From Amorphophallus konjac (lineage: Eukaryota > Streptophyta > Magnoliopsida > Alismatales > Araceae): 64,000 nucleotides of DNA. The stretch is taken from assembly GCA_022559845.1 (NCBI GenBank), contig CM040126.1, positions 228,848,641-228,912,640 on the forward strand. Reading direction: 5' to 3'. The notes beneath the pieces were generated by a model, which was not told where the DNA came from, made no database searches, and saw nothing but the letters and a program-made list of their open reading frames with translations. The translations under genes and the position numbers were made by a program. Each line of letters opens with the position of its first letter. Positions within the stretch are counted from its first letter, which is position 1. Shown here piece after piece: positions 19,401 through 28,932 of the stretch.

Positions 19401-21359
19401 CTTTGCCTACCCGACTTTTCAAAGGTCTTTGAGGTCACATGTGATGCTTCCGGGGTAGGGATTGGAGGTATCCTTAGCCAAGAGGGTCACCCGGTAGCCT
19501 ACTTTAGTGAAAAACTTTGTGAGGCTAGGACGAGATACTCCACATATGACAAAGAGCTTTATGCCGTGGTTCAATCCCTCCGGCATTGGAGGCACTATCT
19601 CCTACCCAAAGAATTTGTGATCTTCTCGGACCATGAGGCTTTGAAATACCTCAACACTCAACAAAAGCTCAATGCCTGCCATGCTCGATGGGTAGAATAC
19701 ATTCAAGCCTACACCTTTATCCTCAAGTATAAGATGGGTAGTGAGAATCGCGCCGCCGATGCACTGAGTAGGCGGGTAGCCTTACTCTCCACTGTCCAAG
19801 TGGAAGTAACCGGATTTGAGAGGATCAAAGGAGAATACCCACATTGCCCCGACTTTGGGACCCACTACAACACCCTTTCTACCCAACCACTCAAGGAGTA
19901 TAAGGGGTTCATACTTCAAGATGGATATCTGTTCAAAGGGGATAGACTTTGCATACCTAGGACTTCACTTAGGGACTTCCTAGTTTGGGAGTTACATAGT
20001 GGCGGCCTAGCTGGTCACTTTGGGGTCCACAAAACCATAGAGTTGGTTGAGAGGCAATTCCACTGGCCCAGTCTCAAGAAGGATGCGGCCCACATTGTGG
20101 GACAATGCCGCATATGTGCATCCGCCAAGCAAGTAAGACAAAACACCGGGCTTTACACACCTCTACCCATACCCGATAGACCATGGGAAGATTTGAGTAT
20201 GGATTTCATTCTTGGCCTACCAAAGACCTTGCGCAAACATGATTCCATCTTTGTAGTGGTTGACAGGTTCTCAAAAATGGCCCACTTTATCCCCTGTTCC
20301 AAGACCTCTGATGCCTCTAAGGTCGCCCGGTTATTCTTCGATGAGGTAGTCCGACTCCATGGGTTACCTAAGACTATTGTGTCCGATAGAGATGTGAAAT
20401 TCACTAGTTATTTTTGGAAGACTCTATGGCACTTGATGGGGACCCTCCTCAAATTCTCCACTGCCTATCATCCTCAAACCGATGGCCAAACTGAGGTTGT
20501 CAACCGAAGCCTTGGGAACTTACTCCGATGCCTTGTAGGGGACCACCCTGGGAATTGGGATCTCCTCTTATCTCAAGCCGAGTTTGCCTACAATGATTCT
20601 GTCAATAGGTCCATAGGCAAGAGTCCATTTGAGGTAGTACATGGGTATAGGCCTAGAAAACCCTCAGATCTCATTCCCCTCCCCTCACATGCTAGAGTGT
20701 CAGTCTCAGCTGAGTCCTTTGCACAGCATATCAAAGAATTGCATGATGATATCCGCAAGCATATAGGGAAAAACAATGAGGCTTACAAAAGACGGGCCGA
20801 TGCTCACCGGCGCCACTATGAATTCCAAGTGGGAGATCCGGTGATGGTGAGGACGGAGCGGCTCCTTCCCGGGCCTGCCTCCAAGTTGAGGGCACGAGGG
20901 TCGGGACCCTTTCGAGTTCTACGACGACTTGGCAGCAATGCCTATGAGCTTGACTTACCAGAGAGCTATGGGGTACACCCTACCTTCAACGTGGCGGACC
21001 TGGTACCCTACAAAGGCCCCGCGGTGGAACCCAGTCAGGAGCTTGAGCCTTTACCCCCCCTTATGAGAGACACCCCCGGAGGGACTCCACTTTCTAGCCT
21101 GAGAGACCGACAAGAGCAGGTAGAGGCAATACTGGATGAGCAGAGTATCATTACAAGGCACAGGGTGTATCAGCGCTATCTGGTTAGGTGGAAGAACCGT
21201 CCCCCGATCGAGGATGCATGGGTGAGTCGAGAGGATTTGATGCGCCTGGACCCCGGCATGTTGGAGCAGTACGACAGCCAGGCAGACCCATACTCGACAG
21301 GGTCGAGTTCTCCCCACCCCGGGGGATTTGATGAGGGCATCTCACGACACTCCCTCTAG
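16434..21359 (+). CDS. gag-pol: E5: gag-pol polyprotein, uninterrupted
   Basis: A single open frame of 1641 residues with gag and pol fused without stop or frameshift. Gag domain about 125-285; CCHC knuckle CFRCYGYGHFANQC (373-386); protease with Asp481 in DNGSS, where most retroviral-type proteases have D-S/T-G; reverse transcriptase about 695-870 with YFDD (856-859); RNase H about 1000-1115 with Asp1004 in TCDASG; integrase zinc finger H1188, H1195, C1225, C1228; catalytic D1257, D1318, E1354 (D-60-D-35-E); C-terminal GPF/Y-type region (GSGPFRVL); chromodomain about 1563-1610 (VYQRYLVRWKNRP). It copies element RNA into DNA in virus-like particles and integrates it, the chromodomain probably choosing heterochromatin. 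The ATG at 16434 is the first after the PBS in this frame. The last ten residues are encoded in the 3' LTR. All visible catalytic residues are present, so it may be competent. Confidence 0.95.
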   Translation: MTTRSGTHYQGNPSSSNNTMNPNPQGNPPHNEHELPDQMRFLVDYMTEIMGRLDGITARLEQLEENRPIPREGDRRDPPPHVEPAIGGLNLDPPPEPERDPPPRRNERPPRDNPDDQLMRLVKVDAPTFDGSHHPSIYLDWEAAMDQYFDWYPMTEDRKVRLAKMQLTKLAKTHWMNVEALRIVRREVPITTWGAMKDQLKLKYVPPSYHQNLLDEWQALTQEGKTVMEYIEKFDYYLLKCGVQEDPSVTLSRFRNGLQFHIKKELFMRQVTTLEQAYQVARDAEKFSRYTRMVPPRGMDPRAMAPRANPPPPQRGLLPTPMGTPPTRVTPPNANPPFRPASGPLNTTPNRPNSTPTLPHTKVTPNHQSGQQCFRCYGYGHFANQCPTKGASNLLIEETNPQPQAEFEGEIEVYEPSLEWEEEYENHYMESNQEQPPPPTDSHLGVVRCTLTQNQEHDWRRNTIFYTYIRMGSHVRKVILDNGSSVNVVSPDTVKLLGLTTSPHPHPYRVAWIDTTSIPVSARCLVPITFQSYQGQVWCDILPMEVGSILLGRPWIYDVDATFLGRTNACIFIHEGKKIQLNPSPPRTLPKKASPSLEGPTTLPPIPTPTNPTPSSPSPSNIKEPPRSLHLVTRKEFKEEVNQGDQVCAIVICLGESTPTDPHPLEIHQLLKDFHDVFPEELPDKLPPMRDVQHAIDLVPGATLPNLPHYRLNPTEHAELRRQIEELIKKGFLRISKSPCAVPALLTPKKDGTWRMCVDSRAVNKITVKYRFPIPRLDDMLDMLAGATIFSKIDLKSGYHQVRIRPGDEWKTAFKTKDGLYEWLVMPFGLSNAPSTFMRLMTEVLRPFIGIFLVVYFDDILIYSQSKEAHLDHLKQVCTILRKESLFANPGKCHFLTNQLAFLGFIVSSQGVSMDPEKVQAILEWPEPKTIHDARSFHGLATFYRRFIRGFSTITTPITDCLKKGTFVWTRAASKAFLELKEKMTQAPVLCLPDFSKVFEVTCDASGVGIGGILSQEGHPVAYFSEKLCEARTRYSTYDKELYAVVQSLRHWRHYLLPKEFVIFSDHEALKYLNTQQKLNACHARWVEYIQAYTFILKYKMGSENRAADALSRRVALLSTVQVEVTGFERIKGEYPHCPDFGTHYNTLSTQPLKEYKGFILQDGYLFKGDRLCIPRTSLRDFLVWELHSGGLAGHFGVHKTIELVERQFHWPSLKKDAAHIVGQCRICASAKQVRQNTGLYTPLPIPDRPWEDLSMDFILGLPKTLRKHDSIFVVVDRFSKMAHFIPCSKTSDASKVARLFFDEVVRLHGLPKTIVSDRDVKFTSYFWKTLWHLMGTLLKFSTAYHPQTDGQTEVVNRSLGNLLRCLVGDHPGNWDLLLSQAEFAYNDSVNRSIGKSPFEVVHGYRPRKPSDLIPLPSHARVSVSAESFAQHIKELHDDIRKHIGKNNEAYKRRADAHRRHYEFQVGDPVMVRTERLLPGPASKLRARGSGPFRVLRRLGSNAYELDLPESYGVHPTFNVADLVPYKGPAVEPSQELEPLPPLMRDTPGGTPLSSLRDRQEQVEAILDEQSIITRHRVYQRYLVRWKNRPPIEDAWVSREDLMRLDPGMLEQYDSQADPYSTGSSSPHPGGFDEGISRHSL
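21310..21328 (+). other. E5: polypurine tract region inside the coding frame
   Basis: CCCCACCCCGGGGGATT immediately before the LTR start. The short GGGGGA is the only purine tract next to the LTR and lies within gag-pol codons, so it must serve both coding and plus-strand priming. Confidence 0.55.
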
Positions 21360-23495
21360 TTTGGTCGTCTGCACACTCTTGATATGGTCTGATCATGGTC
21401 TCCACTTGTTATCTTCATTTTCCCAGTGTCATTTATGTATTTTCCTTTTATTGAGTCCTATCTTATGTATTTTCCTTTATTGAGTCATGTGGTTCTAGCC
21501 CATTTCCCTTATTTTGCTTAAACTGGGCCTTATGTCCTTAGTTATGGGCCCATAGGATTGAGTCTAGGATATGCTCGGTCTTTTGTCCATTGTCAAGGAC
21601 ATTTTGGTCATGAAAAGAGTGGTTGCCTATAAATAGGCCCCATCTCTCCACTTGTAGTCACTCTTGATGAATATTGAAAAAAAAACCACCTCTTATTATC
21701 TCTCAACTCTCTCTCTTACTCACTATATCTCTCAATCTCTCTCTCATTCTCTCTCTCCCCAAGGGGAGTTCGACCCTCCCTCTCTCTCCTCTTCCCCCCT
21801 CACTTACTCCAACCCCCAACCACCTCCACTACCTCACCCACCTCCATTAAGGCTCTCCCCTTCCCCATAGCCCTTCATTTACTTCCCCTCCTTGTCCCAA
21901 AGCAACTCTTCCACCTCCCAACACAATTCCCCCACTTCCCCACACAAATCCCACCACTTCCAAGGCCAATTTCGAATTTGAACCTTCCCTCCCATAGCCA
22001 TTAGAATCATCTTGCCCCTTCTTCTCTCTTGGCCACCCCCTTCCCCACCTCATCTTCTTCTTCACATTCTTACCCTGCTTCAGGAAACAGAATTACAGCA
22101 ACTTGCAGAGGAGGCCACGGTCACCCATCAACGACTCAGGGAGCAAGGCCTACATTTCCAGAATCATCTGCAAGTCAGCTTTCAAGGCGAGGTGGTTTCG
22201 TCGGCATCCGAGTTCGGTGCTGTCCGCAATCACCATTCTTCTCCGACTGCGCCGAACCTCTCAGATCCGGAGCCAGAGCTGCAGAGACGACTCGCCCACG
22301 GCTAACCTTGAAGGAACCAGTCTTCAAGGTCTTCTACAAAGTTCTTCCTCCCTCTGTCAGCGTCCAGGAACAGAAGGCGGAACCCCGTTCGGCATCCGAC
22401 AACCAGAGTTACTATTTTTCTACCACAACCACGCCGGTCTGCCTCCTCACTGTCTGCACCGACCTCCGTCCACTTCTCTGGACACCCAGTTCATCTCCGA
22501 CATCAGAAGACGTCCCCGTTTGTTTTGTTGCAAAGAAGACTCCTCCACAATTCCAAAGAGTCCAGCGGTGCCAGGGTCGGAGCTCCGGAGCGATCGTGGT
22601 ACCTTCTGCAACCTGCTGTTGCAGACAGAGCTCGACCAGCAACCAGAGCTGCATCCACCTTCCAGCCACCGGTGCGGTCAGCCCTGAGAATCATAGCTTC
22701 CCCAAAAATTCAAGCTTCATCCCCTATCAGTTGGCAAACGTTTGGCGTTGGTTTCGTCGCAATCCAAGCTTCGTGGAATTTTTAGCTGCCACAACACCGA
22801 TCCACTGTCCAGAAAACCTGCAGGTGGGCAGAACCGGCGAAGCTCGGAATCTCGATCTCCTTTGCATTTCTCCCCACCCCGCTTGGCCGGCTGAAGGCCC
22901 CTCCCTGCGTGGAGGTAGTTTTGAATGTACTAAGCGTAACCCCCACCCCAAGATCACCCCTCCTGCGAGAGGAGTAGTGTTGTACCCTTTACATTTTCAG
23001 GTCAAGCTACACCGCCGCGGCGATCGGGTGCATACCCTCGCCTCCCGGCGCGCCCTCGTCTCCGAACGGGATCGGTGTCTTCACACCGATCAGGTGAGCT
23101 TCTGGTACTACCCTTTGTAGCCTTATTCCTGCTAGCTTAGTATTGCTTTGATTGCTCGTCGGCGGTGAGAAGAGAGTTCGAATTTGCATGCTAGTTTGTT
23201 AGTGTCCACCGCGGACCGTGAGAGAGTGTCACCCAAACCCCGCCTTGCGGGCCAGCCACCCACGAAGTTGGGTATCCTAGACTCTTTGGAGTCAGCTGTA
23301 GCATTGTAAGTCCATTAGAACAATTGGGTCCCATCCCGGACCCTCATCATTATCCCCCGGACCCACCGGGTGAGCGTGTGAACCGTGTGAGCAAAAATCG
23401 TCGATTGTGAGAGTCATTGAGTGCTTGTATGCTTGCGGGTCTAAGTCCTAGGGTCATATCATCCTCTTTAGTGGTCTTTGGGCTGTGCCACATCA
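21329..23495 (+). repeat. E5: 3' LTR (2167 bp)
   Basis: Nearly identical to the 5' LTR. Differences seen by eye: one at 21600, two near 21657, one A-run indel, one near 21857, and three between 22549 and 22576. Its TATA box is at 21628-21635 and the hairpin plus donor at 23070-23098. The gag-pol stop lies at 21357-21359. Confidence 0.95.
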
Positions 23496-23500
23496 CATTA
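23496..23500 (+). repeat. E5 target-site duplication, right copy
   Basis: CATTA directly after the LTR end CATCA. Confidence 0.9.
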
Positions 23501-24266
23501 GCCATAGTGTTAAGTGGATGTTTAAACATACTTGGGATCTTATGATCCACCGACCCAATGCCTGGCATTAATGGGGCCCGGTCTGGTCCTGGGAGGAGCG
23601 CCCGAAAGTACTTGTGCCCATGGGAGTTGATTGACCATGGTGTGGTATTGCACAGAAGTGCATGACTTGCTAGATTTTTACGACATTCCACTATTCGTAC
23701 TTGTTTACTTGTTACTTGTTTTCTTAAAAATTTAATGAATTACTTGACTTGCGTGAAAATGGTCAATTACATGAAATTCTTTACTTGTTCAAAGTTATTA
23801 CTTGAAATTTCTCTTGATACCATATTATCTCAATTACTTAGAAATTCCATTCATATTTATACACTTCCCGATACAAGTTAGAAAAATTACTTAAATTATT
23901 AATATTTAAAGATTGCCTGGTTCTTAGAGATATAAAATCCCACTGAGCTTTTAGCTCACCCTACGTTTTGGTTAATTGTTGCAGGAAATGAAAATGAACA
24001 AGGGAATGGACAAGAGTGAGAGAGTGATTTTTTTTTTACCTAGGTTTATGTAGATCATTAGTGTTTTTACAAGAATGATGTATTTTGGATTGGAAGTTAT
24101 AATTTGCCTTTATGGCTTATGAATTAGCAATGTAAACTTCATTTTGATGGAATAAAAGTATCATTTTCCCATTCATTTCTGTCTTTAGAAATAAAATTGT
24201 ACATGCTCTGATCGACATGCTTGTTTACGACTAGTTCGCGTCCCGATATTCCGCGTCAGGGCGTGA
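23501..24266 (+). mobile_element. E4: Tekay-type LTR remnant, 3' part
   Basis: Parallel to the right third of the E7 LTR: 23573-23690 (GGTCCTGGGAGGAGC, CCGAAAGTACTTGTGCCCA) matches 27905-28020, and the end TGCTCTGATCGACATG...GGGCGTGACA matches the E7 LTR end. It is diverged from E7, so it is another family or an older copy. It ends in GACA at 24266 and abuts the E6 gag. E5 split it at 14157/23501. Confidence 0.75.
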
Positions 24267-25146
24267 CACGGAGTCTCTCCCCTTACGCCTGTTTGAGAGC
24301 CAATAGCCCCGCTACCGATCTTGGGGGGCCACTGCCGGTGAAACTCTCCTTAAATACTCGCCAGAATTGCTTGAAATCTCGGATGGATCCGGGGGCGAGG
24401 GCCCGGAACCGTGCTTGGGCACCTTGGACCAGGGTGGTCACAAAGGCTTGGCACTTGATGGCGTCGGACGCTCCGTGAAGGGTCATCAGGGCGTCGAAGC
24501 TGTGGAAGTGGTCGGCCGGGTTGCCTTGGCCGTCGTATGACTTGAAGGTTAGAATGTAGGTTATGGGAGATACCTCTGCCTTCAAGATGTGATCGGAGAA
24601 CGGGGATTTCTCCTCGTCCTCCGCCGGAGAGACCTTCTACAAGGCGCGTAGGGTGCGCTCCTGTTCTGCGAAACGTCTCTCGAATTCTTGCAGTCGGAGG
24701 GATAACTCCGGCTGTCGCTGCGCTGTGGGGCTGGGGGGGCTTCCTTGGCGCTCCCCGGGGGCTTCGGTCTCTGTGTTCGGACGGCGTGCCCCAAGTTTTC
24801 CCCTTTTCGGTGTGGAGGAGGCCTCTTGCTCCAGGGGAGGGGCTTGTGAAGGTCCTCCTGACCTGTTACGGATAATCCGCCGGCCTCGGAGGGTGAAGCG
24901 GCCACTGGCAGTGTGCTGGGACGTGTTCTGGCGGGGAGGGCTCTCTGGAGGGGCGCGTGACCTTCCTTCCCTGGCCGCCTGGGTCCTCATGAGTTCCACG
25001 AGGATGTCCAGTTTTGCGTTGAGGGCTTGGAAAGCGTCAGCGCCCCCGTTGGGTGGTAGCTCCACCGCCGCGGGAGGAGGGGGTGGTCCGTCGGCTGGGG
25101 TGTTAGCGTTGGAGGGAGGGTTTTGTGAGGCCTGAGAGGGGCCTTC
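24267..25146 (-). pseudogene. gag: E6: Tat/Ogre-type gag, main part
   Basis: Minus-strand frame read from 25146 down. It holds an acidic/proline linker, a probable coiled coil (RLQEFERRFAEQERTLRAL), a TAG stop at 24637-24639, then in the same frame the gag core HFHSFDALMTLHGASDAIKC and APGSIRDFKQFW. It ends at TAA (24283-24285) where LLALKQ breaks off, probably a small frameshift, close to the E4 junction. The core matches the gag of Tat-type Ty3/gypsy elements. The N-terminal 23 codons lie at 36670-36740; with E7 and one copy of its duplication removed, the two parts are in the same frame. It is dead because of the nonsense codon and truncation. Confidence 0.85.
25142..25146 (+). repeat. E7 target-site duplication, left copy
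   Basis: CCTTC before the LTR start TGTAAGACCCC. The right copy is at 36670-36674. Confidence 0.9.
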
Positions 25147-25311
25147 TGTAAGACCCCGGATAATTAATAAGGAATAAAATATTCTAAATGAATAAAAATA
25201 ATTAAGCTATATATATATATGTTTAAAGGTACTTAATGAACTTTAAAACCAGTCAAGAGAAATACATAAATGGGCCTTACACTTCAGGGAACAATTGGGC
25301 CAAAATGAAAC

Positions 25312-25520
25312 AACGCCTTTCCTTAAGACGCTAATTATAGTAATAACGCCCTTATCATGGGCACTAATTCTTACCAAGAAAATTAGAAATAAAGCGCCAA
25401 AATATAGAAAAGTAAAAGACGACCTTTGCTAAGGCGTTATTTAATGAAAACACGCCCACTGATCAAGGCACTACTTAATGAAAAAACGCCGTTGTCTCAG
25501 ACGTCATTTTCCCTGAGAGT
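25312..25520 (+). repeat. E7 LTR: upstream array of ACGCC-type dyads
   Basis: Imperfect inverted repeats spaced roughly 40-50 bases apart, such as GACGACC..GGCGTTA near 25419-25441 and AACGCC..GACGTCA near 25485-25507, all upstream of the TATA box. They resemble the E3 and E11 dyads in the TRACG core. Confidence 0.55.
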
Positions 25521-25733
25521 TAAATAAGGAAACCACGCAACCCATTAACGCATACTCATTCGATGCATGGCTTGTGTTAGGGTTTTTCCCTATGAAAGTA
25601 GAAGCATGCGGTTGCTATCAAGGAAAGAAGAGGACCATGCACGGTAGGTCTAGGCCCTGCCAAATGTTGATCAAACCCCTTCCCTAACAGAGCATTCAAA
25701 AACTTCCAGAACCATTACCTCCCTATAAAGCAT

Positions 25734-25740
25734 CTCCCCA
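25734..25740 (+). promoter_or_regulatory. E7 LTR TATA box
   Basis: CCCTATAAAGCATC, about 590 bases into the LTR, between the upstream dyad array and a C/T-rich leader. Confidence 0.7.
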
Positions 25741-26116
25741 TCGAACGTAACTCGTTTGATGCGTTTGCGTTCGAGGTCCTCTCCATCCTGCTACTGTGCC
25801 GAACGAGAAGACCGTTCTTCTTCTCCCTGTGCTGTTGCTTCTTTCTCATTATAGCCATTCTTTTCATACTTCATTCCTTTATGCAGTGTGACCAGTGAAG
25901 CCGTCGTAGGAGGAGTCTCTTCATCCTCCTCTCCCTCTTACGGCTTGACTGCTACGTGAAGAAGGTTAATCTTCTTCCTCCTGCATCCTGCTGAGAACCT
26001 GCACGAGGCCCAGGGCATTCATCATCAGCAGCTTCTTCCTCTACTTCATCCTACAAGCAACCACCACACTCTGTTCAAAACAGAGCATCGGTTCTTCGTT
26101 TAAATCTTCAAACAGG

Positions 26117-26213
26117 TAGGTTCTCTCAAGTTTCGTAGCCCAAACAAAGATAAATCATGATTGTATTGTAGGTTTTCTCAAGTTTCGTAGCCCAAACAAA
26201 GTTAAATCATGAT
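26117..26213 (+). repeat. E7 LTR: 52-bp tandem duplication
   Basis: Two adjacent copies of a segment starting TAGGTT(C/T)TCTCAAGTTTCG, at 26117 and 26169, nearly identical, in the transcribed leader. Confidence 0.8.
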
Positions 26214-26299
26214 TTAAGGCCAACATGATAGATAAAATCATCTTTTATATCATGCATATGGTTATCGATGTGTTCGGTCGAGAATTGAAATTTTACAGT

Positions 26300-27163
26300 A
26301 AATAGCGACCCTTTCTAGGGCGCTAATTCATTTTGACGCCCATCAAAACAGTCGTCAATTTCCAATTGAAAATGACGACTTGATGTATGTCGTGTCTTAT
26401 GAAAATGACGCCACCGTTTAGGCCGTTATAAGAATAGAAGGTGACAACCCCCATGTCGTCATTTAATGAAATTCTAAAAAGATTGATCAACGACAGTCGT
26501 CAATTGAACATATGTCAGTTATGAGTTTTAGCATTAATAGTTGTTCCTAGGTATAGAAGTATCCTTTGGCCATGAAAATTTATGGGCGTACTATTGGGGT
26601 GGAGATCGAGGTAGTGAAAGTGGTTGCATCATTTTTCGTGCCCCCTATCGTAAGATCCCTCGTCTCTCAACGAAAAATTATTTTGAACGTATGGTTAGAT
26701 AGAGTTTTTCGAGCCGGTCATTTCGGTAAGTTATAAGCTAGATTCTGATATGGTTAAGTATAGAAACGGGAGGTTTGAAAATTCAATTTTTTTGAAATAA
26801 CGACTCAAAAACGGTCGTCCGTTTAAAATTTGACGCCACTGTTCCTAGGCGTCAGATTAACTATATATATATATATATATCATGTATGCATATCTTTGAA
26901 AATCCATTATTATTAAAATATATAACAGAAAATTATGAAAAATATATATTTGGAATCCTTGTATTTTTCTCCTAATTATCATATACTTTTTTCTTTAAAT
27001 TATTTTAAATAAATCAATGTGCCTTTTAATGTATGTTTTTGAATTTATTCAATTAAATAGATATAAATGTGAATTCTTGTTAAATAAATTAAGTTAAAAA
27101 TCATAAAAGTTAACGTCCCTCAAGAGGACGCTAATTAATAAATGACGCCACCCACGGGCGTCA
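26300..27163 (+). repeat. E7 LTR: downstream TGACGCC/GGCGTCA dyads
   Basis: Perfect 7-bp dyads at 26831-26837/26848-26854 and 27143-27149/27157-27163, with imperfect ones between 26300 and 26470 (TGACGCCACC..GGCCGTTA near 26407). An AT-rich stretch of about 250 bases separates the groups; the only thing seen in it is a TA microsatellite at 26860-26880. Confidence 0.65.
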
Positions 27164-28770
27164 AATAATATAAGTTTATTTAATTATAGTTAATTATAGA
27201 ATTGGATGGACATGAATTCTATGATTAACGCATTCATGTTCTCACCGTTTTCTTCTGATTTTGACCCATACCGCGGGTCTTCAGGCACTCTCATCTCACG
27301 TCCGTAGATGGAGTCCTTGTTTCATGATTGGTTCACGTATACACCTCAACTCTCGGTGACATACGAGCCCTCCGTTGGACATTCCGTTCCTTCGGATTGG
27401 CAAGTTAGTCATTGGGACCTCCGTAAGTCTCCTCGTAGCCTTGGATTCCCTCAAGGCCGACTGAGCTGGTTGTACCTTAAACACCTTGTACCTTTTGATT
27501 GCCACGTCTTGTGGTAAATTGGACCTCTCATGGTGCCATCTTGGTCCGTGAGAGAAGAATCCTAGCCAGTGGAATGATGATATCCCACTAGGCGATGTCT
27601 TGGATTGAGTCCCTTATAGATGGAGTCAATCTCTCAGCTTGATTCATGTCCCTTGATTGGTGACAGGTTTAGTCATCCACTCAGGTTATCTCGGCTACCT
27701 AGTTAAGGTACCGATTCTACTCAGGTTATCGACATGTCATGGTTCTCGTTGGTTTTATCATTGACCATCTAATGTTCTTCCTTGAATTCCGTGGAACCTA
27801 TCCACGAATCTACCTTGATATCCTACATGAGTTTGTTCTTGGAATTCCATGGCTATCACTAAAGTGGTTGTCTAGATATTACATGTAATAATGTCCGCAC
27901 ATATAGGGCCCGATCTGGTCCTGGGAGAAGCACCCGAAAGTACTTGTGCCCATGGGAGTTATATTGATCACGGTGTGGCATTGCACCGAAGTGCTTGCTT
28001 GAATCTACGACACTCCACTATCTCTCTCTCTCTCTCTCGCGTGCTTGACTTGATTGACTTGACTTGCGTGGCCCGGAATGGGTAAAGTACTTGCTTGTTA
28101 ATTGCCATTATCTCATGACATTAAAACTTTATTGATATACTCGGTACTTGTTCAAATACTTGAAATCTTGAATACTTGAAATTCCCTATCTTGGATCAAC
28201 ATCACATGTTATTTCCTCTCGTTATTATGTTCAATTCCGTATCGTCCTATTTTACATGTTTTACATGCTAGACTTGCATTTTCATTTGGAAGAAGTAATT
28301 ACTTAAACCAATTGCTAGTTCTTGAGATATAATTCCTACTGAGCGTTCGCTCACCAAGTTCTTTTCCCCAAACCTTTTAGGTAATACGGACCCTGACTCG
28401 GACTCGGATGGGCAGGAGCAAGAGTGACGAGCGTAGAATTCTACAAGCGCCATGCTGCTACACCTTATCATGTCGAGTCGTCTTTAGTTTATTCCTTGGA
28501 GGCTTGTCGTTAGATATTTTGTTATGTCAAGAGTTGTTACATTTAAGGCTTGTGGGCCTGATTAGAATTGTATCGTCTTGGAGTTATGTGACTTTGTTTA
28601 ATGGTTAAGTTGTTATCGATGGTATCAGTATATGGTTAAATTTTAAAATTCTCGTCTTATTGCGCACTCTGTTGTGATGTAGAAATTTTACTTGCTCTGA
28701 TCGACATGATTGATATAAACTCGTCACGTTCTCCCGGGTTCCTTCCGCGCTCGGGGCGTGACAGTTTTTA

Positions 28771-28782
28771 TGGTATCAGAGC
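28771..28782 (+). other. E7: primer binding site, initiator-Met tRNA type
   Basis: TGGTATCAGAGC seven bases after the LTR end, as is usual in Tekay-type elements. Confidence 0.93.
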
Positions 28783-28932
28783 CTAGGATTTCAAATTCCT
28801 AGGAAACCCAAGTCCAAGGTTAGGTCTATTCTTAAACTGTGAGGATGGGTAGCACCGTGGGTAAAGTCCTTGTAGGGCTTCAAACTACAAATTCCAACAT
28901 GAAACTAATTAAGGTTAACTCCTTGTAGGACT

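Larger units (their letters stand above)
14158..23495 (+). mobile_element. E5: complete Ty3/gypsy chromovirus (9338 bp)
   Basis: An intact element: 5' LTR 14158-16325, PBS 16328-16339, gag-pol 16434-21359, purine-rich tract just before 21329, 3' LTR 21329-23495, and CATTA duplications on both sides. By eye I count about seven substitutions and one indel between its LTRs (near 0.3%). With a commonly used plant LTR rate of 1.3e-8 per site per year this suggests roughly 0.1 million years, so it is the youngest insertion here. The order RT-RNase H-integrase-chromodomain makes it a chromovirus. Motifs such as HSGGLAGHFG and RSLGNLLRCLVG suggest the Galadriel-like branch, which a tree should confirm. 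Confidence 0.95.
25147..28763 (+). repeat. E7: 5' LTR (3.6 kb)
   Basis: TGTAAGACCCCGG to GGGGCGTGACA. It carries dyads at 25312-25520, a TATA box at 25734, a 52-bp tandem duplication at 26117-26213, more dyads at 26300-26470, 26831-26854 and 27110-27163, a TA microsatellite at 26860-26880, a CT microsatellite near 28019-28038, and a right third shared with E4 and the 3' LTR. No real gene is inside. Confidence 0.92.

Noticed and set aside
28019..28038. CT microsatellite as a regulatory GAGA-type element
   Set aside because: Present in both E7 LTR copies with different lengths, typical of slippage; nothing else supports a role.
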